Of a stretch of DNA of 43,821 nucleotides, positions 1 to 6,951 are shown piece after piece; the first letter of the stretch is position 1; each line of letters begins with the position of its first letter. The stretch lies in NCBI GenBank assembly GCA_016865865.1, contig VGOC01000021.1, positions 1 to 43,821 on the forward strand, read 5' to 3'. The translations under genes and the position numbers were made by a program. The notes beneath the pieces were generated by a model. The model made no database searches, was not told where the DNA came from, and was given only the letters and a program-made list of their open reading frames with translations. Source of the stretch: Chloroflexota bacterium. GTDB taxonomy: Bacteria > Chloroflexota > Anaerolineae > Anaerolineales > UBA11858.

Positions 1-127
1 CGGCTTTCCCTAAAAAGGAGCAATATTTCGTGATCGCCGCCGTCAACGTCGTCTTCCCATGGTCTATGTGCCCCATGGTGCCTACGTTCAAGTGCGGTTT
101 GTCGCGTACAAATGTTTCCTTTGCCAT
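1..127 (-). CDS. tuf: Elongation factor Tu, N-terminal part (cut by window edge)
   Basis: Elongation factor Tu is the GTPase that delivers aminoacyl-tRNA to the ribosome. Only the first 42 codons are in the window. They read [20 protein letters not shown] followed by IDHGKTTLT, so the N-terminus and the P-loop (G1) region typical of EF-Tu are visible; Ile replaces the more common Val before DHGKTT. The ATG is preceded by a GGAG-type ribosome site. The gene is the last visible member of a tRNA-Thr/Tyr/Thr/tuf unit, an order close to the E. coli thrU-tyrU-glyT-thrT-tufB operon but without the tRNA-Gly. Identity is firm; the rest of the protein lies outside the window. Confidence 0.96.
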   Translation of the reverse strand, partial: MAKETFVRDKPHLNVGTMGHIDHGKTTLTAAITKYCSFLGKA

Positions 128-183
128 GCTTTCTCTCCTCGATAATAATATCGAACTTACGGTTGTACAAAATCGGCGAGAAG

Positions 184-256
184 AGCCCACAATGGGATTC
201 GAACCCATGACCCCATTCTTACCAAGAATGTGCTCTACCGACTGAGCTATGTGGGC
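184..256 (-). tRNA. tRNA-Thr (anticodon GGU)
   Basis: The minus strand folds as a 73-nt cloverleaf. The acceptor stem is GCCCACA paired with TGTGGGC, the anticodon loop is TTGGTAA between CATTC and GAATG, and the T loop is TTCGAATC. The discriminator is U and no CCA is encoded. It is the tRNA closest to tuf and is probably processed from the tRNA-tuf transcript. Confidence 0.96.
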
Positions 257-319
257 CTGTCTCTTACATTAAAATACCCGCCGACAGGTGCAGCATCTGT
301 ACCGGTCAGCGAGTTCTGA

Positions 320-402
320 TGGGCGGAGACGGATTCGAACCGCCGAAGTCGTGCGACAACTGATTTACAGTCAGCTCCCTTTGGCCACTTGGGTATCCGC
401 CC
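320..402 (-). tRNA. tRNA-Tyr (anticodon GUA)
   Basis: This is an 83-nt class II tRNA with a long variable arm. The acceptor stem is GGGCGGA paired with TCCGCCC, the anticodon loop is CTGTAAA, and the discriminator is A. It is the middle tRNA of the tRNA-tuf operon. Confidence 0.96.
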
Positions 403-470
403 GCAGAAAACTGTTGCCAGTTCGAGATCAAGGCCACATCCGGCAGCCTTGATCGCCAACTGTCAACAGG

Positions 471-543
471 AGCCGACGACGGGAATTGAACCCGTAACCT
501 GCCGCTTACAAGGCGGCTGCTCTGCCGGTTGAGCTACGTCGGC
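471..543 (-). tRNA. tRNA-Thr (anticodon UGU)
   Basis: This 73-nt cloverleaf is on the minus strand. The acceptor stem is GCCGACG paired with CGTCGGC, the anticodon stem is GCCGC/GCGGC around the loop CTTGTAA, and the discriminator is U. It is the first tRNA of the tRNA-tuf transcript, about 35 nt downstream of the predicted start site. Confidence 0.96.
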
Positions 544-586
544 GTAGATATTTAAACGTTCCAAATGCCAGAAAACGAGCGGAGGC

Positions 587-615
587 ATTATACCAGAGGG
601 AATCTTCACAAGCAA
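587..615 (-). promoter_or_regulatory. Promoter of the tRNA-Thr/Tyr/Thr-tuf operon
   Basis: On the minus strand TTGCTT (610-615) is followed by a 17-base spacer and a perfect TATAAT (587-592). Transcription would start near position 580 and run into tRNA-Thr(UGU). Confidence 0.8.
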
Positions 616-797
616 GGTTAACACTCACTTCTCGGGAGTGACAACGGGGCTGGAGTTTATCAGAATTCGAGATTAGCGTCAATGGCCTATCGAGCGCGAA
701 GATTCCTCGGGCACCGGTAACCGCGGATTTACGCTGATCTTACTCTCACCAGCGTCCTATTTTGGCCACGGTTGGAAGCATTACTGCGAATCCCACC

Positions 798-1538
798 CTA
801 CTTCGAAAACTTACGCGCGCTCCAGGCAAAATATAAGGCCACCGAACCGGCCACGGCCGCATTCAGAGAGTCGATATTGCCGCGCATGGGCAACTGTAAC
901 AAAACATCGCAAGACTCGCGCACCAGAGCGCGCATCCCCTCGGCCTCGTTCCCCACAACCAGGGCAAGCGGGCCGCCGAGATTAATTTCTGAAAGGGATT
1001 TTGCTTGCGAAGACCTTTCCAGCCCATAGACCCATACCCCTTCTTTTTTCAGGTCTGCGATGGCGCGGGCCAGGTTGGTCTGTGCGACGAGGAGGTGTTC
1101 GCTTGCCCCCGAGGAGGCGCTGACTACCGCTGGAGTGACAGTAGCTGTGCGACGTAATGGCAACAAAACGCCGTGAACGCCTACCGCCTCGGCTGTACGT
1201 AGAAGGGCGCCCAGGTTGTGAGTGTCTTGCACGGTATCCAGGATCAGGATGAAAAGCGGCTCCTCTCGCTGTCTGGCGCGTTCGAGGACGTCGAATATTG
1301 AGCTGTAAGGATATTCCTCCGCTTCCAGCGCGACTCCTTGATGATTCTCACCAAGTTTATCGAGTTCCGAACGCGGCACATATTCGACAGGTAGCCGCTT
1401 TGTTGCCGCCAGGCTCATGGCATCTGCCAGGTGACGTTTTTCGTCAGTTTTTTGGGCCACCCAAAGGCGGAACGCTTTGCGGCGTTCCGCTCGTAGAACT
1501 TCATAGACCGGGTTGCGGCCGGTGATCCATTCTTTCAT
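798..1538 (-). CDS. rlmB: 23S rRNA 2'-O-methyltransferase, RlmB/TrmH (SPOUT) family
   Basis: The 246-residue protein has the usual length of RlmB, which methylates the ribose of a 23S rRNA guanosine (G2251 in E. coli). An N-terminal L30e-like substrate-binding part (about 1-80, beginning MKEWITGRNPVYEVL) is followed by a SpoU methyltransferase domain (about 90-240). The three SpoU motifs are visible: DTVQDTHNLGALLRTAEA near 101, LALVVGNEAEGM near 190, and LNAAVAGSVALY near the end. The domain should form the knotted AdoMet site of SPOUT enzymes and act as a dimer. It lies downstream of cysS on the same strand, as in the Firmicutes cysS-mrnC-rlmB order, but mrnC is absent and a hairpin-rich spacer of 181 nt separates the two. 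Related TrmH-family enzymes are the only real alternative. Confidence 0.92.
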   Translation of the reverse strand: MKEWITGRNPVYEVLRAERRKAFRLWVAQKTDEKRHLADAMSLAATKRLPVEYVPRSELDKLGENHQGVALEAEEYPYSSIFDVLERARQREEPLFILILDTVQDTHNLGALLRTAEAVGVHGVLLPLRRTATVTPAVVSASSGASEHLLVAQTNLARAIADLKKEGVWVYGLERSSQAKSLSEINLGGPLALVVGNEAEGMRALVRESCDVLLQLPMRGNIDSLNAAVAGSVALYFAWSARKFSK

Positions 1539-1547
1539 GAGCAGGTG

Positions 1548-1596
1548 ATTAGGTATTGGGTACTGGGTATTGGGAAACCACGGGCCAATATCTAAT
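1548..1596. repeat. Heptamer word array with inverted arm
   Basis: Four consecutive 7-base words, ATTAGGT, ATTGGGT, ACTGGGT and ATTGGGA, run from 1548 to 1575. The segment CCAATATCTAAT at 1585-1596 is the reverse complement of the first 12 bases with one mismatch, so the DNA can form a hairpin. It lies in the rlmB-cysS spacer. Similar arrays made of other words occur at 4677, 24474, 26817, 29459 and 34855. Confidence 0.6.
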
Positions 1597-1707
1597 ATTA
1601 CAGCGCAAAGTCACATAAAACTGATCCCCAGCCCCGTCCTCGGGGCGCCCGAGGACGGGCTTTTAATCGAATATGGAGGCTATTCGCGCCAACCTTGCGC
1701 TGTAATA
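1596..1707. repeat. 112-bp inverted-repeat unit with a nested GC hairpin
   Basis: The 13-mer TATTACAGCGCAA at 1596-1608 is repeated exactly as its reverse complement at 1695-1707. Between them is a strong hairpin (1631-1643 with 1649-1660, one bulged C) followed on the plus strand by TTTT. The layout resembles a small non-autonomous element or a transcription barrier between cysS and rlmB. Only one copy is in the window, so mobility is not shown. The sequence AATATC flanks both sides at slightly different distances, which is not a clean target duplication. Confidence 0.45.
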
Positions 1708-1719
1708 CTAATATCCAAC

Positions 1720-3120
1720 TCATTTCCATCGCCAGGTGGCGTCCTCTTTACCGTCTTCCACGATAACGCCCAGTTCTGCCAGACGGTCTCGCACTTTATC
1801 GGAGAGCGTCCATAATTTTTGGTTACGCAGCTCGGCGCGCACCTCGAGGAGTAGATCAACAAATGGTGCCGCCTCACCTGGGCCACGCCCATCGCCCCCC
1901 GCGTGCTCCAACTCCAGGCCAAGCACACCCGCAAATTCCAGGAGCAAACCCTGGGCTTTCGCCAATCCTTCGGGGCCAACGCCCTGATCCCGCGCCTGAT
2001 TGACAGCGCGCACTAGCTCGAAGAGATGCCCTAGAGCGCCGGCGGTGTTGAAATCATCGTCCATCGAATCGATAAAACCCTGGCAAGTAAACGCGATCTG
2101 CGCTTCGAGGAATTCAGGCGCCGCGCCGGTTGCCCCAGGTGAGGCGGGGCGCAAGGCCATGCGCAGACGATCCAGGGCGCGTTTGGCATGGCCAACGGTT
2201 TCGTCTCCGAACTTCAACGGGCTGCGATAGCTGGAGTTGAGCACCAACATACGCAACACATCGGCGTCGTTCTCTGCGAGGAAATCGGCGATTGTCACCA
2301 GGTTGCCGAGGGATTTGGACATCTTTTCGCCAGACAGTTGCAGCATCCCATTATGGACCCAGTAGCGGGCAAAGGGTTTGCCGGTGAGGCTCTCGGTTTG
2401 GGCGATCTCGTTCTCGTGATGGGGAAAGATCAGGTCGTTGCCGCCTCCATGAATATCAATCTGCTCGCCGAGGTGGTAGTAGCTCATAGCTGAGCACTCG
2501 ATATGCCAGCCTGGGCGGCCCTGACCCCAGGGACTTTCCCAGGCAGGTTCGCCAGGTTTGGAAGCCTTCCACAAAGCGAAATCCATGGGGGTCTCTTTCC
2601 GATCATCAACATCTATTCGGTAGCCGGATTGCATATCTTCCAGCTTGCGACCAGAGAGTTTGCCGTAGCATTCAGCGCTGCCGACGAAGAAGTACACATC
2701 GCCTCCAGATGCGTAGGCATGGCCTTTTTCGATCAGCCCCTGGATCATCTCGATGATATGCTCGATCTCTTCCGTTGCGCGTGGGTAGAGCGTTGCGGGC
2801 AGGATGTTCAAATCATTCAGGTGCTGCCTGAACTCTTCGATGTACTGTTCAGCTAAATCGAATGGATTGACTGCTTCGATATTGGCGCGCTGGATGATCT
2901 TATCGTCCACGTCGGTGTAATTCATCACATGGCGCACTTCGTACCCACGGTACTCCAGATAACGGCGGATGATATCGAAAACCAATACCGACATAGCATG
3001 GCCGACATGGGCTTTGGCGTATACGGTTGGCCCACAAACATATATGGAAACCTTATTGGGTTCTAATGTCTCGAAGGTTTCTTTTTTTCGAGTCAGCGTA
3101 TTGTAGATTCTTATCGTCAT
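1720..3120 (-). CDS. cysS: Cysteine--tRNA ligase
   Basis: The 466-residue class I aminoacyl-tRNA synthetase charges tRNA-Cys. The HIGH-type motif appears as HVGH (within TVYAKAHVGHAMSV near residue 30) and the KMSKS motif as GEKMSKSLGN near 265. The Cys at about 29 (YVCGPT), the Cys in WHIECSAMS and the HHENEIAQTE segment provide the usual zinc ligands. A C-terminal DALR-type helical anticodon region follows from about 340. Its ATG overlaps the TGA of the upstream PIN-TRAM gene by one base (TGATG), which suggests translational coupling. The pair lies behind a leader with a terminator-like hairpin. A tRNA-Cys gene is encoded about 1.6 kb away on the other strand. Confidence 0.97.
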   Translation of the reverse strand: MTIRIYNTLTRKKETFETLEPNKVSIYVCGPTVYAKAHVGHAMSVLVFDIIRRYLEYRGYEVRHVMNYTDVDDKIIQRANIEAVNPFDLAEQYIEEFRQHLNDLNILPATLYPRATEEIEHIIEMIQGLIEKGHAYASGGDVYFFVGSAECYGKLSGRKLEDMQSGYRIDVDDRKETPMDFALWKASKPGEPAWESPWGQGRPGWHIECSAMSYYHLGEQIDIHGGGNDLIFPHHENEIAQTESLTGKPFARYWVHNGMLQLSGEKMSKSLGNLVTIADFLAENDADVLRMLVLNSSYRSPLKFGDETVGHAKRALDRLRMALRPASPGATGAAPEFLEAQIAFTCQGFIDSMDDDFNTAGALGHLFELVRAVNQARDQGVGPEGLAKAQGLLLEFAGVLGLELEHAGGDGRGPGEAAPFVDLLLEVRAELRNQKLWTLSDKVRDRLAELGVIVEDGKEDATWRWK

Positions 3121-4181
3121 CAGGGTTTATCCTCCGGGCGAGCAAAGATCATGCGGCCCGCGGCTGTCTGCAAAACCTTGGTCACAGAGACGAAGATTTC
3201 TTTGCTCAAATAGTCGGCGCCATCTTCGACGACGACCATCGTGCCATCGTCCAGATAGCCAACCCCCTGGCGGCTTTCTTTGCCCTCCTGGATAATATCC
3301 ACTTTGATGATCTCCCCAGGGAGCAGCACAGCTTTGACGGCGTTGGCAAGTTCGTTGACGTTCAACACCGGCACACCTTGCAATTCGGCAATACGGTTGA
3401 GATTGTAATCATTGGTCAATACCACAGCTTTGAGTTGGCGCGCCAGTATAACCAGCTTATCGTCTACCTCGCGGGTGCCTTCCACGTCAATATCGCTAAT
3501 TTGAACGGGGATGCCGGGTTCTTCCTGCAATTGAGCCAGAACCTCCATGCCGCGGCGTCCGCGCTGACGGCGAAGGCCATCCGCAGAATCAGCGATATAC
3601 TGCAACTCATTCAGAACAAAACGCGGAATCAAGAGAGTGCCGGTCAGAAAACCAGTCCGAGCGATGTCGGCAATGCGACCGTCTATGATAACGCTGGTAT
3701 CTACCAACACTTTCCGTCTGGCGACATCATCTTCCACGTCTTCGACGCCTTTCCTGCGAGGGAGTCGATCGCGGAGAATCGAAAAGATGTCATTCTGGCG
3801 CATGATAAATACTGCCACGCCAAAATAACTCACGATCAATACCCCGATAAAGGGCAAGATTTCTCCGAAGGGTGGCGGGAGAAGCGAGAGTGGAAAAGCC
3901 AGCAGCGCGGCGATCACCAACCCAACGATCAGTCCGACCAGCCCGGCCACCAGAGTTTGCGCTTCCACTCTCCCCAGTAAGGCGCGCAAGGCGCGCACCG
4001 GACGTGTGGTGAGATATGGAGTCAACACCAGACCGACCAACACTCCAGATAGACTCAGCACAACCGTATAAACGATGGTCGGCTCGGGGAAAACCGTTTC
4101 CCCCCAGGTGCCTCCAACATATCCACAGAATGTGCCAAAAACAATCATGCCGACAATGCGAGCGATAAAATCAGAACTCAT
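3120..4181 (-). CDS. Membrane-anchored PIN-TRAM domain protein (YacL family)
   Basis: The 353-residue protein starts with four predicted transmembrane helices (about 8-25, 33-55, 75-100 and 107-128). A PIN nuclease domain follows from about 150 with the acidic motif KVLVDTSVIIDGRIADI, and later VEGTREVDDKLVILA and LTNDYNLNRIA, so the usual Asp residues are present. A C-terminal TRAM-like RNA-binding segment spans about 285-345 (GEIIKVDIIQEGKESRQGVG). The family is conserved in Firmicutes, Actinobacteria and Chloroflexi, where it is often upstream of cysS or isoprenoid genes. It is presumed to be an RNase at the membrane, but its substrate is not established. It is the first gene of the operon with cysS. 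Confidence 0.9.
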   Translation of the reverse strand: MSSDFIARIVGMIVFGTFCGYVGGTWGETVFPEPTIVYTVVLSLSGVLVGLVLTPYLTTRPVRALRALLGRVEAQTLVAGLVGLIVGLVIAALLAFPLSLLPPPFGEILPFIGVLIVSYFGVAVFIMRQNDIFSILRDRLPRRKGVEDVEDDVARRKVLVDTSVIIDGRIADIARTGFLTGTLLIPRFVLNELQYIADSADGLRRQRGRRGMEVLAQLQEEPGIPVQISDIDVEGTREVDDKLVILARQLKAVVLTNDYNLNRIAELQGVPVLNVNELANAVKAVLLPGEIIKVDIIQEGKESRQGVGYLDDGTMVVVEDGADYLSKEIFVSVTKVLQTAAGRMIFARPEDKP

Positions 4182-4204
4182 GATGAAACTCCTATCAATG
4201 CAGA

Positions 4205-4236
4205 TAAAAAAATAGAGCGCACAGCAATCTGCGCTC
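4205..4236 (-). terminator. Terminator-like hairpin in the leader of the PIN-TRAM/cysS operon
   Basis: On the minus strand GAGCGCA (4230-4236) pairs with TGCGCTC (4215-4221) across an 8-base loop, and the run TATTTTTTTA follows at once. The hairpin lies between the predicted promoter at 4394-4422 and the first ATG at 4181. It could therefore act as an attenuator of the downstream genes. The rest of the 200-nt leader contains other stems: CGAGAG/CTCTCG, the palindrome CGAATCGATTCG, and CCCC/GGGG just before the hairpin. I do not recognise a known riboswitch class, and no clear T-box consensus is present. Confidence 0.6.
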
Positions 4237-4393
4237 GTCTCCCCACAGAGGGGGTCCGGCCTCAGGATAAAGGACTCAAACCCGGATAATGAATAAAGAA
4301 ATAATGACGAATCGATTCGAGAGAGAACTCTCGACGTTTTTGTGGTAGTGAGTCCCGTACTTCAGGCCATTGCACAAATTATGCCGTACTGGG

Positions 4394-4422
4394 ATGATAG
4401 CACGGCTGAGGGATAACGTCAA
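4394..4422 (-). promoter_or_regulatory. Promoter of the PIN-TRAM/cysS operon
   Basis: On the minus strand TTGACG (4417-4422) is followed by a 17-base spacer and TATCAT (4394-4399). The predicted start near 4386 gives a leader of about 205 nt. It is back to back with the tRNA promoter at 4433-4461. Confidence 0.75.
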
Positions 4423-4432
4423 CCAATATTGC

Positions 4433-4461
4433 TTGACAATCCAATGTGACGCGTGTAAAAT
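4433..4461 (+). promoter_or_regulatory. Promoter of the tRNA-Phe/tRNA-Gly unit
   Basis: A perfect TTGACA (4433-4438), a 17-base spacer and TAAAAT (4456-4461) lie 32 bases before tRNA-Phe. This is a near-consensus sigma-70 type promoter. Confidence 0.85.
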
Positions 4462-4493
4462 CTAGCCTGCTTTCGACAAGGATGAATCTTCAG

Positions 4494-4566
4494 GCCGAGA
4501 TAGCTCAGTTGGTAGAGCACGCGACTGAAAATTGCGGTGTCGCCAGTTCGATTCTGGCTCTCGGCA
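4494..4566 (+). tRNA. tRNA-Phe (anticodon GAA)
   Basis: This is a 73-nt cloverleaf. The acceptor stem is GCCGAGA/TCTCGGC, the anticodon stem is CGCGA/TTGCG (one G-U pair) around CTGAAAA, and the T loop is TTCGATT. The discriminator is A and no CCA is encoded. Confidence 0.96.
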
Positions 4567-4595
4567 CTCTCGGTCCTCATATCTGACCGAAATGC

Positions 4596-4667
4596 GCGGG
4601 CGTAGTTAAGTGGTATAACGTCTCCTTGCCAAGGAGAAGGCCACGGGTTCGAACCCCGTCGCCCGCT
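4596..4667 (+). tRNA. tRNA-Gly (anticodon GCC)
   Basis: This is a 72-nt cloverleaf with acceptor stem GCGGGCG/CGCCCGC, anticodon arm TCTCC-TTGCCAA-GGAGA, T loop TTCGAAC and discriminator U. It lies 29 bases after tRNA-Phe and is probably on the same transcript. Confidence 0.96.
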
Positions 4668-4676
4668 CTCGAAATC

Positions 4677-4739
4677 GCTGATTGAAAGATTGAAGATTGT
4701 GGATGATAGAATCAACGGTCTTCAATCAACAATCAGCAT
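4677..4739. repeat. Heptamer word array forming a hairpin before a T-run
   Basis: The spacer between tRNA-Gly and tRNA-Cys can be read in 7-base steps: GCTGATT, GAAAGAT, TGAAGAT, TGTGGAT, GATAGAA, then TCAACGG, TCTTCAA, TCAACAA, TCAGCAT. The two halves are complementary (GCTGATTG and GATTGAAGA with their partners, one small internal loop). The run TTTTTTT follows at 4739-4745. In the plus direction this looks like an intrinsic terminator for tRNA-Gly. Confidence 0.6.
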
Positions 4740-4745
4740 TTTTTT

Positions 4746-4816
<71 letters not shown>

Positions 4817-4980
4817 CAAACCCCAAAAAAGCTGTTGAGACGCGAAGGGCGTGAAGTTATTCGTAAGGTTTTTTTGCATCCTCTGCGGCTCGCCAGGGGC
4901 ATGTAAGGCATTTCGTGTCCCCCCATATCTCAATAGCACAGCCCGCCCTCCAGCCTTGTTTATCAGATGATCGAGAGGCG

Positions 4981-6693
4981 CTACCCTTCGATCTCGGCTA
5001 CAAGTTCTGCCGCAGTGTTGTTCAGCTCCTCCAGGTAGGTGGGGATTTCATCGCTAGAACCATTGATGATCATATCGCCCGCGTCACCCACAGCCCGGCG
5101 CACCGAAGTCCAGGAAGCTCTGGTCGGTTCAGCCTGACCGTATTGTAGCAACTCGAGGCCAGTCACCCACAAGGAATTTGCCGCGCCGTAATCTTCGAGC
5201 AGATCCTCAGCGCTGATGCGCACAGGATAGTAGGCGCTGGCATTGATCCACATAGCCTGGGCCTCAGGCGAAGTAAAGTACTTCAGGAACAGCCAGGTGG
5301 CCAACTTCTGGGCAGGAGCACCTTCCACGACGGCCACGTATTGACCAAAGGCATTTACGGCCTTCTGTCCATCCGGGCCGACGAAGGGAGCAAATGTCCA
5401 TTCATCTGCGCTCCCAGCCTCTTCGAAGGCTGCCAATTGATAAGGAAGACCAGCCGTGGAGCTCATGGTGAAGAGCGCCTTACGAGTGGCAAATTCCGGG
5501 TTGGGGTAACTCTCGGTAGGGAAGGCGCATCCTTCGTCCCACATCTCCTTCCAGTCGGACGCGACCGCCTGGGCAACGGGGGTAGCAAAATCATACGCCG
5601 CGCCATCCTCGGTCAAGCCATCATCGCCATATGCGAAGAGGAAGGAATAGAAGTTGGAAGCACTGGGGTACAGCACCAAACCGCCGGTGCCATCGTTGTC
5701 CGGGGTATCATCAGAAGCGTTGGCGGCAGCCGCGGCGCAGGCCTGCTCCTTGAACTCAGCCGCATTTGCCGGCGGCGCATCGAAGCCCAGCTCCTGGGCC
5801 CAAGATACATTATAGAACAACACATTTGCCGATTGGCTGATCGGGAGCGCGATGCGAGCGCCATCTGCCATCACACCACCATTGTAAGGCCCAGCATAGA
5901 AATCGGCGATTTCTTCGGCAGTGAAACCTGCGACAGGATCGTCTATATAGGGCTGCAGATCAGCGATCATGCCAATAGAGTACCAACCTGCAATAGCGTT
6001 GGAGTACCCTACAATAGCATTCGGAACATCGCCAGATTGGATAGCAGCGTTCATGACATCTTCAGCCTTGCTGTAGGAGTCCTGATCGAAAGCTTCGACC
6101 GTGATCCCCCACTCGTTTGCGGCGTTGAACTCATCAACAATGGCGACGATGCCCTCACTCGGCGCGCCGGCGCCCCAGACATGCCAGAAGGTTATGGTAG
6201 CGCCAGCCAATTCGGAGAATGGGACGCCCATGGTTTCGGTTGCCTCGTCGAAGGAGTTGGCGTTGACTTCATAGTCGGTCTGTTGCTGTGACTCGAGGCG
6301 CCTGGCCTCGATGCCTGGATCAGCCATGGCATCTTCCGTGCTTTTGCAGGCTGTGGCGTCGAACGACTTGTCGTCGCTGCCGCCTACCTCGGTCGCCTGG
6401 CAGTCCTCGAAGACTGGCGCGGTCTTCTCGGCAAGCGCGGCCTCTTCGACAGGCGCAGCTTCCTCATCTGGCTTAGCAGGCCTGCAGGCCCCTAACACTA
6501 CAGCAAGCACAAAGGCCAATAGCATCAAAATGGATAGGGTTTTCCGATGATGCAAACTGGCAAAACGCGCAGACCCCGCTGGGAATATTCCAAACCTGAA
6601 AATCAGCAGCATTGCAGGCGCAATCATCGAATATGCAGTAAGACATTCCCGCCATTCCCGGATGCGTCGGCCGGATAGGAGTCGTCGTTCCAT
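4981..6693 (-). CDS. Sugar-type ABC substrate-binding lipoprotein fused to the N-terminus of a lost permease
   Basis: The main part (about 165-570) is a family 1 extracellular solute-binding protein of the MalE/UgpB type, beginning ATITFWHVWGAGAP. Such proteins deliver sugars or similar solutes to an ABC importer. A lipoprotein signal ends in VLGAC with the lipidated Cys near residue 70. An acidic linker follows. Upstream of that signal, in the same frame, is a 50-residue stretch (LTAYSMIAPAMLLIFRFGIFP, then AGSARFASLHH) that looks like the first membrane segment of a MalF-type permease. The chosen ATG at 6693 has a good ribosome site (GGAGGT, 6699-6704) and matches a permease start, so a deletion probably joined the two genes. 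Internal TTG or ATG starts just before the lipoprotein signal are possible but lack clear ribosome sites. No intact permease or ATPase gene is nearby, and an inverted-repeat element lies 18 bases upstream of the ATG. Confidence 0.8.
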   Translation of the reverse strand: MERRLLSGRRIREWRECLTAYSMIAPAMLLIFRFGIFPAGSARFASLHHRKTLSILMLLAFVLAVVLGACRPAKPDEEAAPVEEAALAEKTAPVFEDCQATEVGGSDDKSFDATACKSTEDAMADPGIEARRLESQQQTDYEVNANSFDEATETMGVPFSELAGATITFWHVWGAGAPSEGIVAIVDEFNAANEWGITVEAFDQDSYSKAEDVMNAAIQSGDVPNAIVGYSNAIAGWYSIGMIADLQPYIDDPVAGFTAEEIADFYAGPYNGGVMADGARIALPISQSANVLFYNVSWAQELGFDAPPANAAEFKEQACAAAAANASDDTPDNDGTGGLVLYPSASNFYSFLFAYGDDGLTEDGAAYDFATPVAQAVASDWKEMWDEGCAFPTESYPNPEFATRKALFTMSSTAGLPYQLAAFEEAGSADEWTFAPFVGPDGQKAVNAFGQYVAVVEGAPAQKLATWLFLKYFTSPEAQAMWINASAYYPVRISAEDLLEDYGAANSLWVTGLELLQYGQAEPTRASWTSVRRAVGDAGDMIINGSSDEIPTYLEELNNTAAELVAEIEG

Positions 6694-6711
6694 GCTTGAC
6701 CTCCACAAATC

Positions 6712-6823
6712 GTAACTGTTCAGCCATCGAACGGATTAGCCCGAAAAAAGGGCGTGCGAAGGGGGCTGCGCCCCCTTCGCACACCCTTTTTTCGGGAACT
6801 TCCCCGTTTGGCTGAGTAGTTAC
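6712..6823. mobile_element. 112-bp inverted-repeat element (MITE-like), copy A
   Basis: The element begins GTAACTGTTCAGCCA and ends TGGCTGAGTAGTTAC. It is flanked by perfect 8-bp direct repeats CACAAATC (6704-6711 and 6824-6831). The core is a long hairpin from CCCGAAAAAAGGG to CCCTTTTTTCGGG with a GGGGGC-TGC-GCCCCC tip. No coding capacity is seen. It matches copies B (12121-12232, inverted orientation) and C (40669-40780). The GTAA ends and 8-bp duplications recall IS66-type transposition, but no transposase is in the window. Confidence 0.88.
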
Positions 6824-6951
6824 CACAAATCAACATAATCGTTGGCTGGATGGAAAATGATAACATGCCAGCTCGATCTCTCGAAAAACTATGCTCGATC
6901 TGACATCGAAACTGCTCGCCGATCTACAAAAACATCGCCTGGATGCCGAGA

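Noticed and set aside
3027-3980. Plus-strand 317-residue open frame
   Set aside because: It is antisense to the PIN-TRAM gene and has no ribosome site or recognisable motif.
4240-4275. Possible T-box antiterminator before cysS
   Set aside because: Only a GGACC-like fragment is seen; the AGGGTGGNACCGCG consensus and a clear specifier stem are missing.
4834-4890. Degenerate word array and T-run after tRNA-Cys
   Set aside because: Short words (GACGCGA, AGGGCGT, GAAGTTA) and a T7 run at 4869-4875 are present, but periodicity and pairing are too weak to call a repeat or terminator.
5341-6291. Plus-strand 316-residue open frame
   Set aside because: It is antisense to the binding-protein gene, which has a clear family and signal peptide.
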